Origin: Siminovitchia terrae
GTDB lineage: Bacteria; Bacillota; Bacilli; Bacillales; Bacillaceae_C
Direction of reading: 5' to 3'
Assembly (NCBI RefSeq): GCF_003605405.2
Contig: NZ_QYTW02000010.1
Location: 81,675 to 145,674, forward strand
DNA length: 64,000 bases
In this document: positions 26,376 to 36,154 of the stretch, in pieces
Layout of the letters: every line of letters starts with the position of its first letter
Position numbering within the stretch: the first letter of the stretch is position 1
The notes under the pieces: model-generated
Told to the model about the DNA's origin: nothing
Databases searched by the model: none
What the model saw: only the letters and a program-made list of their open reading frames with translations
Made by a program: the position numbers and the translations under genes

Positions 26376-27986
26376 ATGAATAGACATTATAAAACGTATA
26401 TTCCCTTTTTAAATCCATTTGGTCCTTACCCATCTATAAACCAAACATACTCCACCCCGCCTCATTTATATATGGGGTATCAGCTACCAAGCCCTGTACA
26501 GTTAACCCCTAAAAAGACACTTAGGGCTAGAACCTTATGGAATCCTTATTACAATCTTCTTAGGCCGACAAAAAGAAGCAGCTCTCAATGGCGTCCGCTC
26601 CATCATGCGCAAACGATAACTCCTCACAAAATTTCTAGAAATCCTTTATTTTTCCACCATGATAAAGGGCATGGTCCAAGTTTTCGTATACCTGATGAAG
26701 GCATGTTACCTGAAAACGCGTATCAAATTGTCCACGATGAGATTACTTTTGATGGCAAACCTAAACTTAATCTTGCAACATTCGTTACCACATGGATGGA
26801 ATCTTCCGCGGATCGCATATATGCCGAAGCATTCAACAAGAATTTGATTGATAAGTATGAATACCAGCAGACAACAGCGATAGAGGAACGGTGTATACGA
26901 ATGATCGCCGATCTCTGGCATTCACCCCGTCCGCTTAATACAATGGGTGCTTCGACAACGGGATCGTCGGAAGCATGCATGCTCGGGGGGCTTGCATTAA
27001 AGCGGCGCTGGCAAAAGGCTCGTAAGAAACAAGGGAAGCCGATTGATCGGCCAAATATCGTTTTTAGTTCTGCCGTACAGATTGTTTGGAAAAAATTCGC
27101 GAACTATTGGGATATTGAACCGCGTTATGTGAACATTACCCCGAATCACCCTTATATGGACCCCGAAGGTGTGCTCGCAGCCGTAGATGAAAACACAATC
27201 GGTGTGGTATCTACTTTTGGGGTGACTTATACAGGTGTTTATGAACCGGTTGAGAAAATCGCGAAGGCATTGGACGAACTTCAGTCTAGAACAGGTCTCG
27301 ATATTCCGATACATGTAGACGCTGCTTCAGGAGGATTTATTGCACCGTTCCTCCAGCCGGACTTAGTCTGGGATTTTCGGTTGCCCAGAGTAAAATCCAT
27401 CAATGTTTCCGGACATAAATACGGTCTAGTGTACCCGGGTATTGGATGGATTATTTGGCGCGAGGCTGAAGATCTCCCCGAGGATCTCATCTTCAATGTG
27501 TCTTATTTAGGCGGGAACTTCCCAACATTTACCTTAAGTTTCTCGCGTCCCAGTGCACAAGTGCTCCTGCAATACTATAAATTTCTCCGTTTAGGTAAAT
27601 CCGGATACTATGAGGTACAACGAAATTCTCAATTAGTGGCGCGTTTTCTCAGCAATGCAATTAAGACAATGGGACCTTTTGAAGTCTTGACCGACGGTTC
27701 GGATATTCCAGTATTAACGTGGCGACTGAAGGAAGGTTATACATCAAACTGGAATCTTTACAACTTGTCCAATCAATTGCTAACATTTGGCTGGCAAGTG
27801 CCAGCATATCCTTTACCCCCTGACATGGAAAATGTAACGATTATGCGCGTTGTCGTTCGAAACGGATTTTCCATGAACTTGGCTCACATGTTTTTGAAGA
27901 ACTTTAAACAGGCCGTGTCATCTCTGGATTCATTGGAAAGTCCGATACCTGATCACACGAATTGCGATATAAGTATTCGCCATTGA
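26376..27986 (+). CDS. gadB: Glutamate decarboxylase with N-terminal extension
   Basis: PLP enzyme turning glutamate into GABA and CO2 while consuming a proton. 536 residues. The core from ~103 on follows GadB closely: 'NLATFVTTWME', 'MGASTTGSSEACMLGGLALKRRW', 'PIHVDAASGGFIAPF' and the PLP lysine K348 in 'SINVSGHKYG'. Compared with the E. coli enzyme (466 residues, lysine at 276) about 70 residues are added in front, rich in P, Y, N and T (NPFGPYPSINQTYS...). RBS AGGAGG. No GABA antiporter gene is adjacent. Likely an acid-resistance or spore-related enzyme; the extension may direct location. Confidence 0.88.
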   Translation: MNRHYKTYIPFLNPFGPYPSINQTYSTPPHLYMGYQLPSPVQLTPKKTLRARTLWNPYYNLLRPTKRSSSQWRPLHHAQTITPHKISRNPLFFHHDKGHGPSFRIPDEGMLPENAYQIVHDEITFDGKPKLNLATFVTTWMESSADRIYAEAFNKNLIDKYEYQQTTAIEERCIRMIADLWHSPRPLNTMGASTTGSSEACMLGGLALKRRWQKARKKQGKPIDRPNIVFSSAVQIVWKKFANYWDIEPRYVNITPNHPYMDPEGVLAAVDENTIGVVSTFGVTYTGVYEPVEKIAKALDELQSRTGLDIPIHVDAASGGFIAPFLQPDLVWDFRLPRVKSINVSGHKYGLVYPGIGWIIWREAEDLPEDLIFNVSYLGGNFPTFTLSFSRPSAQVLLQYYKFLRLGKSGYYEVQRNSQLVARFLSNAIKTMGPFEVLTDGSDIPVLTWRLKEGYTSNWNLYNLSNQLLTFGWQVPAYPLPPDMENVTIMRVVVRNGFSMNLAHMFLKNFKQAVSSLDSLESPIPDHTNCDISIRH

Positions 27987-28066
27987 TTCAGTGCCTTTTT
28001 AGGTGCTGTTAATTGTTTGATTTACGGCCTATGTCACGATACTGATGAATAGTCACCACGGAAGTA

Positions 28067-28094
28067 ATTCCAATGACGACATCGTCATTGGAAT
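28067..28094. other. Perfect 12-bp inverted repeat in an intergenic region
   Basis: ATTCCAATGACG (28067-28078) and CGTCATTGGAAT (28083-28094) with a 4-base loop. No T tract follows, so it is not a simple terminator. A smaller AACCAAC/GTTGGTT hairpin lies near 28140-28160. The gap 27987-28273 shows no gene. Confidence 0.5.
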
Positions 28095-28273
28095 GAAATA
28101 CTTATTATCTTTAATCTTCAAGAATATTTTCTCGATTGAAACCAACCTTTTAGTTGGTTGTGGCTTTGGTCTTACTGATTCGGGACCAAATGCTAATAAA
28201 TTTGGTAGCTTGGGGAAAAAAGTCCTGACCAATCCTTTATTCTAGAAGTGCGCCAAGCATATGAAGATACCGC

Positions 28274-29131
28274 TTAGTATAGCTTACCTTTTGTCAATAT
28301 AATTGCTTTTCCTCCTACCATAACTTTTGGATTATTCTTATTTACTAATTTTGTAATGATATTAGAAGGTCTGCCCATACTATACCCTTGAAGGAAAGAG
28401 TACTCTTGATTAAATTTAGTTAATACGTGGTTATTAAAAAGATAATATGTTAAGGCCCCATTCGAAGTACCTGTTGCAGCTTCCTCATCAATACCATAGA
28501 GTGGGCAAAAGTTTCTACTCTCTGCTATTCCTTCTTTTGTGTCAAGCGTAAATGCATGGACTCCTCCCACTAAATTGATCTTTGTAAATTCAGCAAGTGC
28601 TTTAAAATCAGGATTTAGAGCGTACAAAGCATCCTTTGTTTTTAATGGAAGCATTATATCCCAAAGACCAGTGCTCGCCGCTTGAGGTACTAGATTAAAA
28701 TTTATATTCCCTATTTGGTTTTTATCAATTTTAAAAAGGTCAGATAAATAATCATAATCATCAAATACTTTCCCTAGCTTAGGTTCAGCTTGCTCCATTA
28801 TTATAAATGATTGATTCACCTCAACAGAAAGTGTTCCAGCGAGTGTTTTCATAAAATATATATTGTTATCTTCAATAGCATGACTGTCCAATAGGGCCTT
28901 GAAGGATGCAATGGTAGCATGTCCACAAAGTTCAACCTGCGAAGTCGGTGTGAAAAACTTTATTTCAAAATTTTTATTGTCTATTTTTTTGATAAATGCT
29001 GTTTCTGAAAAGCGAACTTCTGCTGCAAATTTCTGCATAAACTCTTCGTCTAAATTTTCATAAATTACTACGCCTGCTGGATTCCCGCCAAATTTTGTCT
29101 CTGTAAAAGCATCAATTACATAATATAACAA
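28274..29131 (-). CDS. PhzF-family isomerase/epimerase-like protein
   Basis: 285 residues from TTG at 29131, with AAGGGAGAA at good distance; a TTG at 29161 lacks a site. PhzF fold: N-terminal 'YYVIDAFTETKFGGNPAGVV' with the conserved 'GNPAGV', catalytic Glu in 'VRFSETAFI', 'FFTPTSQVELCGHATIASF' and, in the second half, 'CPLYGIDEEAATGTSNGALTYYL'. Family members isomerise small metabolites; the specific substrate is unknown. Single gene. Confidence 0.85.
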   Translation of the reverse strand: MLYYVIDAFTETKFGGNPAGVVIYENLDEEFMQKFAAEVRFSETAFIKKIDNKNFEIKFFTPTSQVELCGHATIASFKALLDSHAIEDNNIYFMKTLAGTLSVEVNQSFIIMEQAEPKLGKVFDDYDYLSDLFKIDKNQIGNINFNLVPQAASTGLWDIMLPLKTKDALYALNPDFKALAEFTKINLVGGVHAFTLDTKEGIAESRNFCPLYGIDEEAATGTSNGALTYYLFNNHVLTKFNQEYSFLQGYSMGRPSNIITKLVNKNNPKVMVGGKAIILTKGKLY

Positions 29132-29435
29132 TTCTAATTCTCCCTTATTTAGTAAATTCAAATAAACAGCGGTTGCTTAACTAAAATCATTTCAGTTTTC
29201 CGGCATTTTCTGCTTCCAATTCTTTAATTCTTGCTCTCAATGTTTGTATCGTCTTACCTCCTAATGACATCTTGACATTCATGAAATTACCTTATCGACC
29301 TTTATTCTGATCCTGTCACTCTTTTCCCTTGCTAACTGAACAATTTATCTTCGGCCCGAATTGACTATGGCCATCGAGAAAATCGTTTTCCACGGCCTCT
29401 TCAGTTCTACAAATACATTTTTAAATAAACATTTC
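29132..29435. other. Intergenic region, no convincing gene
   Basis: The minus strand has a 27-codon frame near 29190-29273 (helical, 'LRARIKELEAEN') that resembles a coiled-coil end of a truncated protein. No start or domain can be defended. Confidence 0.2.
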
Positions 29436-31154
29436 TCACACTCGTTCATATTGAATATGATGAAGCTTAGCAAATATGCCATCAAGGCGAAGCAGTTCGT
29501 CATAGCTTCCTTGCTCAGCAATGCCGTCTTCAGTGACAACGACAATTCTGTCCGCATTGCGGATGGTAGCCAAACGGTGAGCGATAATTAATGTTGTTCG
29601 GTTTTGAGCTAGTTCATTTAACGCGCTCTGAATGATTTTTTCTGATTCAGTATCAAGGGCGGAAGTCGCCTCGTCTAAAATCAAGATAGGCGGATTTTTT
29701 AAAAATGTCCGGGCTATGGCTATTCGTTGCTTCTGACCTCCGGACAGTTTCAATCCCCTTTCACCAACCTCGGTATCATACTTTTGCGGTAATGTATGAA
29801 TAAATGATTCCAGATGGGCTCGTCTTGCTGCTTCATGAATTTCTTCATCCGTTGCGTTTAAGTTCCCATAGGCAATATTTTCTCGAATGGTTCCCGCAAA
29901 TAGAAATACATCTTGTTGGACAATCCCGATTTGTGATCGAAGGGAATGTTTTGTTACATCGCGTATATCCAAGTGATCAATGGTTATCTCCCCATGATTT
30001 ACATCATAAAAACGGGGGATTAGTGAACAAATCGTCGATTTTCCAGCGCCTGAAGGTCCTACGAAGGCAACGGTCTCACCTGCTTTAATGGACAAATTGA
30101 TCCCTTGCAGCACAGGCTGCTGCGGATCGTATTGAAAGTGGACATCATCAAACCTTATATTTCCCTGAAAAGCAGGAGCAACAATGGCATTCTTTTTATC
30201 CTGAATGTCCGGCTGTTGGGCGATCAAATCGAGAAATCGTTTGAACCCCGCCATCCCACGAGGATAAAGCTCCATTAAGGCACTGATTTTGTCAACAGGT
30301 TTCATAAGTACATTGACATACAAAACAAAACTGACTAATTCCCCATATGATAGCTCTTGTTGGAAGGTCAGCCAGGCACCATATACCAACACGACAAGAG
30401 TCACAAATCGTGTCATCATATAAATATTGGATGTGGTAAAGGCCATCACTTTATAGGCAGCCAACTTTGCCTTGCGGAAATTCTTGTTGTTCTTATCAAA
30501 GCGCTTTTGTTCAAATTGTTCATTTGTAAAAGATTGTACAACTCTGGCGCCGGAAACACTGTCTTCTACACGTGAATTGATATCGGCTATCTTCGTGTAC
30601 ATCTGTCCCCAGGCTCTGTTCATGCGAACGTTGCAAAAGGTGATGACCCAAACAAGGAACGGTACGATGAAAATAGTGACCAAGGCGAGTTTCATGTTGA
30701 TTGAAAACATGATAAAAAAAGTACCTACAAATGTCATAATGGCGATGAAAAAATCTTCTGGGCCGTGATGAGCAAGCTCTCCAATTTCAAAGAGGTCATT
30801 ACTGATCCGGCTCATAATATTGCCAGTCTTCGTATTATCAAAAAATCGAAAAGACTGCTTTTGAACATGATAAAAAAGCTCTTGACGCATATCCGTTTCG
30901 ATATTAATGCCTAATTTATGGCCCAAATACCCTACGATATAGTGCAAAAAGGTACTTAATAGGTAGACTAATAACAGTAAAAAACTGACTGTAACAATCA
31001 TGGACCAGTTCCCGGTTGGAAGCAGCTGGTCAATAAATCTTTGCACTGCGATTGGAAAGGCCAATTCGAGAATGGCAACGATTACCGCACTGGTAAAGTC
31101 CACAATAAATAACCTTCGGTGTGGTTTATAGTAAGAAAAAAATTGGCGTACCAA
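29436..31154 (-). CDS. ABC exporter, fused permease and ATPase
   Basis: 572 residues. Six membrane segments in the first ~310 residues, then an ATPase with Walker A 'GPSGAGKST', 'QQDVFLFAGTIRENIAYGN' (Q-loop region), signature 'LSGGQKQRIAIARTFL' and Walker B 'ILILDEATSALD', and the switch His in 'LIIAHRLATIRNAD'. It is a half-transporter of the MsbA/LmrA/YknV class that works as a dimer, exporting lipids, drugs or peptides. TTG start with GAGGAG about 11 bases upstream. Single gene. Confidence 0.9.
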   Translation of the reverse strand: MVRQFFSYYKPHRRLFIVDFTSAVIVAILELAFPIAVQRFIDQLLPTGNWSMIVTVSFLLLLVYLLSTFLHYIVGYLGHKLGINIETDMRQELFYHVQKQSFRFFDNTKTGNIMSRISNDLFEIGELAHHGPEDFFIAIMTFVGTFFIMFSINMKLALVTIFIVPFLVWVITFCNVRMNRAWGQMYTKIADINSRVEDSVSGARVVQSFTNEQFEQKRFDKNNKNFRKAKLAAYKVMAFTTSNIYMMTRFVTLVVLVYGAWLTFQQELSYGELVSFVLYVNVLMKPVDKISALMELYPRGMAGFKRFLDLIAQQPDIQDKKNAIVAPAFQGNIRFDDVHFQYDPQQPVLQGINLSIKAGETVAFVGPSGAGKSTICSLIPRFYDVNHGEITIDHLDIRDVTKHSLRSQIGIVQQDVFLFAGTIRENIAYGNLNATDEEIHEAARRAHLESFIHTLPQKYDTEVGERGLKLSGGQKQRIAIARTFLKNPPILILDEATSALDTESEKIIQSALNELAQNRTTLIIAHRLATIRNADRIVVVTEDGIAEQGSYDELLRLDGIFAKLHHIQYERV

Positions 31155-31347
31155 CTTTTAGTCAGCTCCTCTCTTTATCTGTGTGTGATATCTTTGGCAG
31201 CAGAAGGATACCATGAGCTGTTCTTGCTCTAGGAAAAGAAGCTTATAAATCAAGCGGTTTTAGTATAAAAAGGCGCTGCCCTCAAAGGTGGACTGCTGTT
31301 TTTGCGTATAGCAGCTTCCATATTTATGATGTTAATTCAAAAACATT

Positions 31348-31872
31348 TTAGTCTTTAAAATTATTTTTGATAAATTCCGCTTCCTCACTCTGAGACATAA
31401 TTCCAAATGCCTGGCCAACTGTACCGCCTCGGTAGGTCCAAATATAGTTGTGATCTTCATCAGCTTTGGAGAAGTCCTCATTTTTCCATCTTTCGAGGAT
31501 GTCAAGGAGGTCCTCTTTTCTGTCAAAATTGCTTGTAGAAACGATTTCGTAAACGTCGTGAATAGTTTCAGGGATCATTGGAATCGCTCCCCATTTCTGC
31601 TCGGCTCTCACCTTCTGATGAGTCATTTTGTGCATCACATCAATCACTTCTTCTTGAGTGGAGTTTTCATCAAGATCAACCTTGTAGCTTATTCCTTCAA
31701 TTTGCTGCGTTTGTTCAATGAATTCTTCTTCTGTGACACCTACAGCTTTTGCTTTTTCCTTCACCTCGAGGTTTTCTTTCTCCTGTTTGTTCATTAAATA
31801 CTGGAATCCTCCATATCCAGCAAGAAGCAATACACTTGCAGAAACCGCAATCACGACAAATATCCGTTTCAA
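31348..31872 (-). CDS. DUF6241-type membrane-anchored protein
   Basis: 174 residues from TTG at 31872 with GGGGG upstream. One N-terminal membrane segment ('IFVVIAVSASVLLLAGYGGFQYL') and an outside charged domain. 'EEVIDVMHKMTHQKVRAEQKWGAIPMIPE' and 'EDLLDILERWKNEDFSKADEDHNYIW' are characteristic of the DUF6241 family of Bacillaceae, function unknown. A decayed paralogue lies at 59940-60460, which shows the gene was duplicated or transferred locally. Confidence 0.72.
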   Translation of the reverse strand: MKRIFVVIAVSASVLLLAGYGGFQYLMNKQEKENLEVKEKAKAVGVTEEEFIEQTQQIEGISYKVDLDENSTQEEVIDVMHKMTHQKVRAEQKWGAIPMIPETIHDVYEIVSTSNFDRKEDLLDILERWKNEDFSKADEDHNYIWTYRGGTVGQAFGIMSQSEEAEFIKNNFKD

Positions 31873-32089
31873 AGTGAATACCCCCGATTCATAGTGGCTT
31901 TTCATTTGAAATGATGAATCTATTTATTACACATTAACATCTGTAAGAAATTTTTGATAGTCATTTGTAGGGCCTTGTTTTACTATCCGCGGGATATCTT
32001 TCTGATCCCGAAAATTTTCCACCCATCTAGTTATTTAAATAAATAATAGGTTGTATTATTTGTTTCTATTATCAGATTTTATTGAATAG

Positions 32090-32118
32090 ATTGACTATTT
32101 AATCTGAAGGAAATAGAA
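32090..32118 (+). promoter_or_regulatory. Sigma-A-like promoter for the SSS gene
   Basis: TTGACT (32090-32095), 17-base spacer, TAGAAT (32113-32118), about 95 bases before the start at 32212. The rest of the gap 31873-32089 is AT-rich with no gene seen. Confidence 0.6.
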
Positions 32119-32211
32119 TTTAATACAACTTTATATCATTTTTTCAAAAAAAGGGGGTCTAGTGATTAAAAAATGCATGGCCAATAAATTTAAATAGTAG
32201 GAGTGAGATGA

Positions 32212-33678
32212 ATGAACTGGTGGATTGTATGGTTAGTGCTGTTCATTGCCGGAATCACTGCTGTCAGTATTTATTATTCAAGGAAGATTGAATCCGCTGA
32301 CGATTATGTCATGGCTGATTTCAGTTTGGGATTTTTTCCTATTGCAGGCAGTATTATAGCGACTGCATTAGGGGCTGCAGCTGTTATTGGGGCGGCCGGA
32401 AAAGGTTTTACAATGGGGATGTCTTATTTTACAGGAAGTATCCCCTATGTTTTTGTTTCCATTATATTGGCACTTGTTCTAGGCAAAACGATACGAAAGT
32501 TAAAGCTTTATACAATCCCCGACTTATTTGTACGCAGGTTTGGAAAGACTACAGGTTTGATACCTGCCCTTGTTATTAGCTTGTTGTATATGACTCCGAC
32601 CTTTGGTATGCAGATAGTAGGGATGGGGTCCATTCTTACCACCATCGTAAGGATGCCCTTGACTTGGGCCATGATCTTTGGATTTGTCGTTTGTGTTTTG
32701 TTTACATTGATGGGAGGGCTTCCGAGTGTTGCTTGGACAGATGCTGTCCAGTCGATTTTGATTTTGCTTGGTGTAATCGTTTTATTCTTTATGGGGTTGA
32801 ATTATGTGGGTGGAATGAACACACTCATTCAGGAAACACCTTCTGAATTCTTAAGTTTCTTCTCTCTTAACAAGACAGAGTTGTTTAATTACATGGTCAT
32901 TTTTGGCCCGTTTTATCTTGTTTGGCAGACTACTTGGCAGCGTTTTTCGGCTGCAAAGACGGAAAAAATTGCTGTGCGTGCTGTTACAGTGGGGTACATT
33001 GTTTGTGGACTAATAGGTTTATTTGCAATTCCGATTGGAATTATGGCCAAGCTAGTATTGTCGGCCGGTACTCCAGAAGATCTTGTTTATACACAATTTA
33101 TGACTTTGGTGGCTCACCCGGCCATAGGCGGGTTGTTCATGGTTTCATTGTTTGCGGCAGTACTTACGGGTGCTACTTCGTTTTTACTGAGTGGAGCAAC
33201 CAATATCTCCAATGATATTTATAGAAAATGGATTGCTCCCAATGCAAATGATAAACAAGCATTGAATATCTCCAGAATCTCGGTAGCGGTAATGGCCTTA
33301 ATCGGACTGGGTGTCGCTTTGTTTATTAAAAATATTATTGTGATCTACACTTATGCTCTTTCCTTAACAGCAGTTTCGCTGGTTATGCCTGTAATGGCGG
33401 CGATGTTTTGGAAACGTGCGACCAAAATAGGTGTACAAGCCAGTATCATCATATCTTTAATATTTGCTTTTTCCTGGAATTTTGCAGGACGACCTTTTGG
33501 GCTGCATGAGATTGTTCCGGGGTTAGTGGTATCCTTTGTAGTTTTGGTAGTAGTAAGCTTGTTTACGAAGCATTCCAAGGATGAGGATATTACTGCCTAT
33601 TATTTTGCCATGAAAGATATGGAGGATCCGGTTTTAGCTATAAATGTAGCTACTGATGCAACGCCGTCGGCGAAATAA
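32212..33678 (+). CDS. Sodium:solute symporter (SSS family)
   Basis: 488 residues, ~13 membrane segments. 'YYSRKIESADDYVMADFSLGFFPIAGSIIATALGAAAVIGAAGKGF' is the SSS N-terminal region; 'MGGLPSVAWTDAVQSILILLGVIVLFFMGL' and 'FGPFYLVWQTTWQRFSAAKTEKIAVRA' are further family regions. Substrate unknown. RBS AGGAGTGAG. It is followed directly by a decayed carbamoylase-type peptidase, so the pair may once have imported and cut a ureido compound. Confidence 0.86.
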   Translation: MNWWIVWLVLFIAGITAVSIYYSRKIESADDYVMADFSLGFFPIAGSIIATALGAAAVIGAAGKGFTMGMSYFTGSIPYVFVSIILALVLGKTIRKLKLYTIPDLFVRRFGKTTGLIPALVISLLYMTPTFGMQIVGMGSILTTIVRMPLTWAMIFGFVVCVLFTLMGGLPSVAWTDAVQSILILLGVIVLFFMGLNYVGGMNTLIQETPSEFLSFFSLNKTELFNYMVIFGPFYLVWQTTWQRFSAAKTEKIAVRAVTVGYIVCGLIGLFAIPIGIMAKLVLSAGTPEDLVYTQFMTLVAHPAIGGLFMVSLFAAVLTGATSFLLSGATNISNDIYRKWIAPNANDKQALNISRISVAVMALIGLGVALFIKNIIVIYTYALSLTAVSLVMPVMAAMFWKRATKIGVQASIIISLIFAFSWNFAGRPFGLHEIVPGLVVSFVVLVVVSLFTKHSKDEDITAYYFAMKDMEDPVLAINVATDATPSAK

Positions 33679-33699
33679 CGATAGAGTGGTGAATGATGT

Positions 33700-34380
33700 G
33701 ATTAACATATTGAGCTTCATATTGAGTAGGACCGGAATTGGAAGCAGAGAGAAAAAATATTGGAATCGTTGAAGGCATTTCAGGTTTTTCCTGGTGGAAT
33801 GTGAGTATTAAAGGGGAAGCCGATCATTCTGGCACCACTCCTATGCCTATGAGAAAGGATTCCCTTGTTACTGTAGCATAAAATGAGTGAATGGGTTTGT
33901 CAGCAGACAGGAGGAGCACTCATTACTACTGGCAAGGTTAGAACGTTTCCAGGGTTCCAATAATGTGATTCCAGGAGAAACGGCCTTTACCTGATATCCG
34001 GCACCCTTCTGAGGAGGGATTGGCAAAAGCTATTTGTAAACTAGATAAAGAAACAGCGAATGCTGCATTACTTTATTTGTTAGAAGAAATGAAAACCCAT
34101 CCATCAGTTCATTTTTCGAAAGAACTATTGAATTCGATAGAGGAAGAGTGCAGCAATCTTGGCTTCAATTAAGAGAATGATGAGCGTAGCTGCACATGAT
34201 GCCATGTATATCAGTAAAATAGCACCAACAGCCATGATATTTGTCCCCAGTATAAATGGAAAAAACCATTGCCTGGAAGAAGGAACGAGGTGGAGTGATA
34301 TCGAAAAAGGAACACTTCTTTTATATCAGACATTGCTGCGGCAAGCGAATGAAGTCGTTCAAGCTGTGAACGAACAATAA
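33700..34380 (+). pseudogene. Decayed M20 amidase, carbamoylase/allantoate hydrolase type
   Basis: Three frames together give 'IGIVEGISGFSWWNVSIKGEADHSGTTPMPMRKDSL', then 'DIRHPSEEGLAKAI', 'HFSKELLNSIEEECSNLGF' and finally 'SVAAHDAMYISKIAPTAMIFVPSINGKNHC' with 'EEGTRWSDIEKGT'. This is the order of N-carbamoyl-amino-acid hydrolases and allantoate amidohydrolases. The N-terminal metal-binding half is missing and there are several frameshifts, so it is non-functional. It follows the SSS gene. Confidence 0.8.
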
Positions 34381-34399
34381 AAAATTCCTATGCAAAGAA

Positions 34400-34449
34400 A
34401 AAGGCTGTCTACCAGGCGGGATGTACCCCTTAAGGTAGACAGCCTTTCT
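34400..34449. terminator. Bidirectional terminator
   Basis: AAAGGCTGTCTACC (34400-34413) and GGTAGACAGCCTTT (34434-34447) form a perfect 14-bp stem with T-rich ends on both sides. It separates the relic (+) from the CPBP protease gene (-). Confidence 0.85.
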
Positions 34450-34470
34450 GCGTTAAGGACAATGGTTAGC

Positions 34471-35361
34471 CTATGCGTTTCTAATTTTCGTATAGAACCA
34501 GGTAATCAGAAAACCAATGAGAATGAAGAAAGTGGCGTATAGTCCGCCTTCAAGGCCAAAGTCTCCACCTGTTAAAAGTGTATTTCCGCCTGTAATATCG
34601 ATTTGATACAGGCCATGGGGAGAAATCCCACTCACTGCAAAGCCAAAAACACTCCCTTGAAAATAATTCCACGTGATATGATAGCCGATCGGGAGCCACA
34701 AGCTTTTCGTCCGATCAAACATATAGGCAAATAATAGACCAACAAAGACAATATTGAGTAAACCGATGATACTCACATTAGGATTGGCTCCATGGGCAAC
34801 ACTGAAGACAACAGCGGAAACGAGATATATCATCCATTTTTTATTCTGGCGAGAAGCCATTGTTTGCATGACATAACCTCGGAAAAACATTTCTTCAAAA
34901 AATCCAACCAAAATAAACATAATCAGAAAACTGATGGTAAAAGAATTAAAGTCTGGCTGCGTAATAAGATTCAGTAGCTTTATATCTCCTGTTGCAATTA
35001 ATAGGAAAAAAATAATGGTGATGGAAATCGCTCCAAGAAAAAGACCGAACAGGAGGTCTTTCCATGATCCTTTAAATCCTAGCTCTTTGATCGTTTTCTT
35101 GTTCAAGAACCTCCAAAGAAGTATGGTTGCCAGGATGCCACCGATTGTGCCACCTCCTTGGGTAAGTAATAATACCCATGGCTGATTTTCGAAAGCCGAC
35201 ATTATGTCAAAGGTAATGGTAGCGGATTGATGCGTGAGTTCCGTAACCGCTAAAAAAATCATCCCGGGAATGGAAAAAATACCTTGGGCAATATACATCG
35301 CGATCAAGCCGAGAAGAATGATCCAACCGGAGCGGATCTGACCGTTTTGATTTGTAAACAA
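34471..35361 (-). CDS. CPBP-family intramembrane metalloprotease
   Basis: 296 residues with about eight membrane segments. The CPBP/CAAX-Abi motif 1 is 'FFEEMFFRGYVM' (EExxxR), with the later 'VVFSVAHGANP' and 'LWLPIGYHITWNYFQG' carrying the other histidines. Such proteins cleave membrane-bound substrates or give bacteriocin self-immunity. TTG start set by AGGAGGC. It lies downstream of an XRE / DUF2178-like pair on the same strand, with 102 bases between. Confidence 0.85.
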   Translation of the reverse strand: MFTNQNGQIRSGWIILLGLIAMYIAQGIFSIPGMIFLAVTELTHQSATITFDIMSAFENQPWVLLLTQGGGTIGGILATILLWRFLNKKTIKELGFKGSWKDLLFGLFLGAISITIIFFLLIATGDIKLLNLITQPDFNSFTISFLIMFILVGFFEEMFFRGYVMQTMASRQNKKWMIYLVSAVVFSVAHGANPNVSIIGLLNIVFVGLLFAYMFDRTKSLWLPIGYHITWNYFQGSVFGFAVSGISPHGLYQIDITGGNTLLTGGDFGLEGGLYATFFILIGFLITWFYTKIRNA

Positions 35362-35463
35362 CTGTATGCCTCCTTTTAAGTGCGGTGTTCAAAAAGTCAG
35401 GTAAAAATGACACATTGAACTTCTCCACTGCTCATGGATCTAAATGCGAGATCAGGACTAGCT

Positions 35464-35928
35464 TTAGATTTTTCGAATATGAAAGAAATAGGTTAGTATC
35501 TGAATGATCAGAATCAGTAATACAATGAAAATGGGAAAATAGCGGAACTGCTCTGCAAATAATGGATACAAAACTAAAGCCGATGCGGCAATAGGGACTG
35601 ATATCCAAGTAGATATAAAGGCTTTGCGACATGCTTCTCCTGATATCTCCCGTTCACGTTCATCTCCTTCTGAAAATTGTAGTGGGAAAAGCCAGATCGA
35701 TATTTTCTCTTTATTATTCTTTTTATAGCGATAGAGAAAATACAAAAGGATGCTGTATAGAACAAGTATTAGAAACGGCCAAATAGATAAACTTATCTCC
35801 CAGGGGGGAGTGGGATTTTTCATGATGATAGCAAATTGAGTATATGCATCATATAAAGTTGCAAGCACCCATCCTATTAAAACTAGGGTGAAAATACTTA
35901 ATATCATGGAAAAAATGGATGATCTCAT
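35464..35928 (-). CDS. Four-TM protein of DUF2178-like type
   Basis: 154 residues with four hydrophobic segments (about 8-30, 47-66, 108-125, 130-148) and a cytoplasmic loop 'EGDEREREISGEACRKAF', the DER...E motif found in DUF2178-like proteins. These usually sit next to a small XRE regulator, as here: its start overlaps the regulator stop by 4 bases (ATGA). Probably regulated by or acting on that regulator. Molecular function unknown. Confidence 0.7.
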   Translation of the reverse strand: MRSSIFSMILSIFTLVLIGWVLATLYDAYTQFAIIMKNPTPPWEISLSIWPFLILVLYSILLYFLYRYKKNNKEKISIWLFPLQFSEGDEREREISGEACRKAFISTWISVPIAASALVLYPLFAEQFRYFPIFIVLLILIIQILTYFFHIRKI

Positions 35929-36137
35929 TCATTACCCTCCTCTTCTAGCCAAAATACGTCTTCCATTGGCAAATTAAACATTTTACAGATCGATAATCCT
36001 AATAATAAAGAAGGGCTGTAATCGCCTTTTTCAATGGCAGCAATCGTTTGACGAGTAACACCGACTTGTTCGGCTAGATCTGTTTGCGAGTAGTGGAATC
36101 TGGCACGCAACTCCTTTACACGATTTTTCATGAACAC
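35925..36137 (-). CDS. Small XRE-family repressor
   Basis: 70 residues made almost entirely of an HTH: 'VKELRARFHYSQTDLAEQVGVTRQTIAAIEKGDYSPSLLLGLSICKMF', with the typical ending 'NLPMEDVFWLEEE'. GTG at 36137 lies 8 bases after AGGAGG; an ATG at 36131 is an alternative. Translationally coupled to the DUF2178-like gene. Likely autoregulated through the repeats at 36155-36222. Confidence 0.88.
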   Translation of the reverse strand: MFMKNRVKELRARFHYSQTDLAEQVGVTRQTIAAIEKGDYSPSLLLGLSICKMFNLPMEDVFWLEEEGNE

Positions 36138-36154
36138 AATCTGTTCCTCCTTAT

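Noticed and set aside
28045-28245. 66-codon frame after gadB
   Set aside because: Begins at the perfect hairpin, has no ribosome site and no coding pattern.
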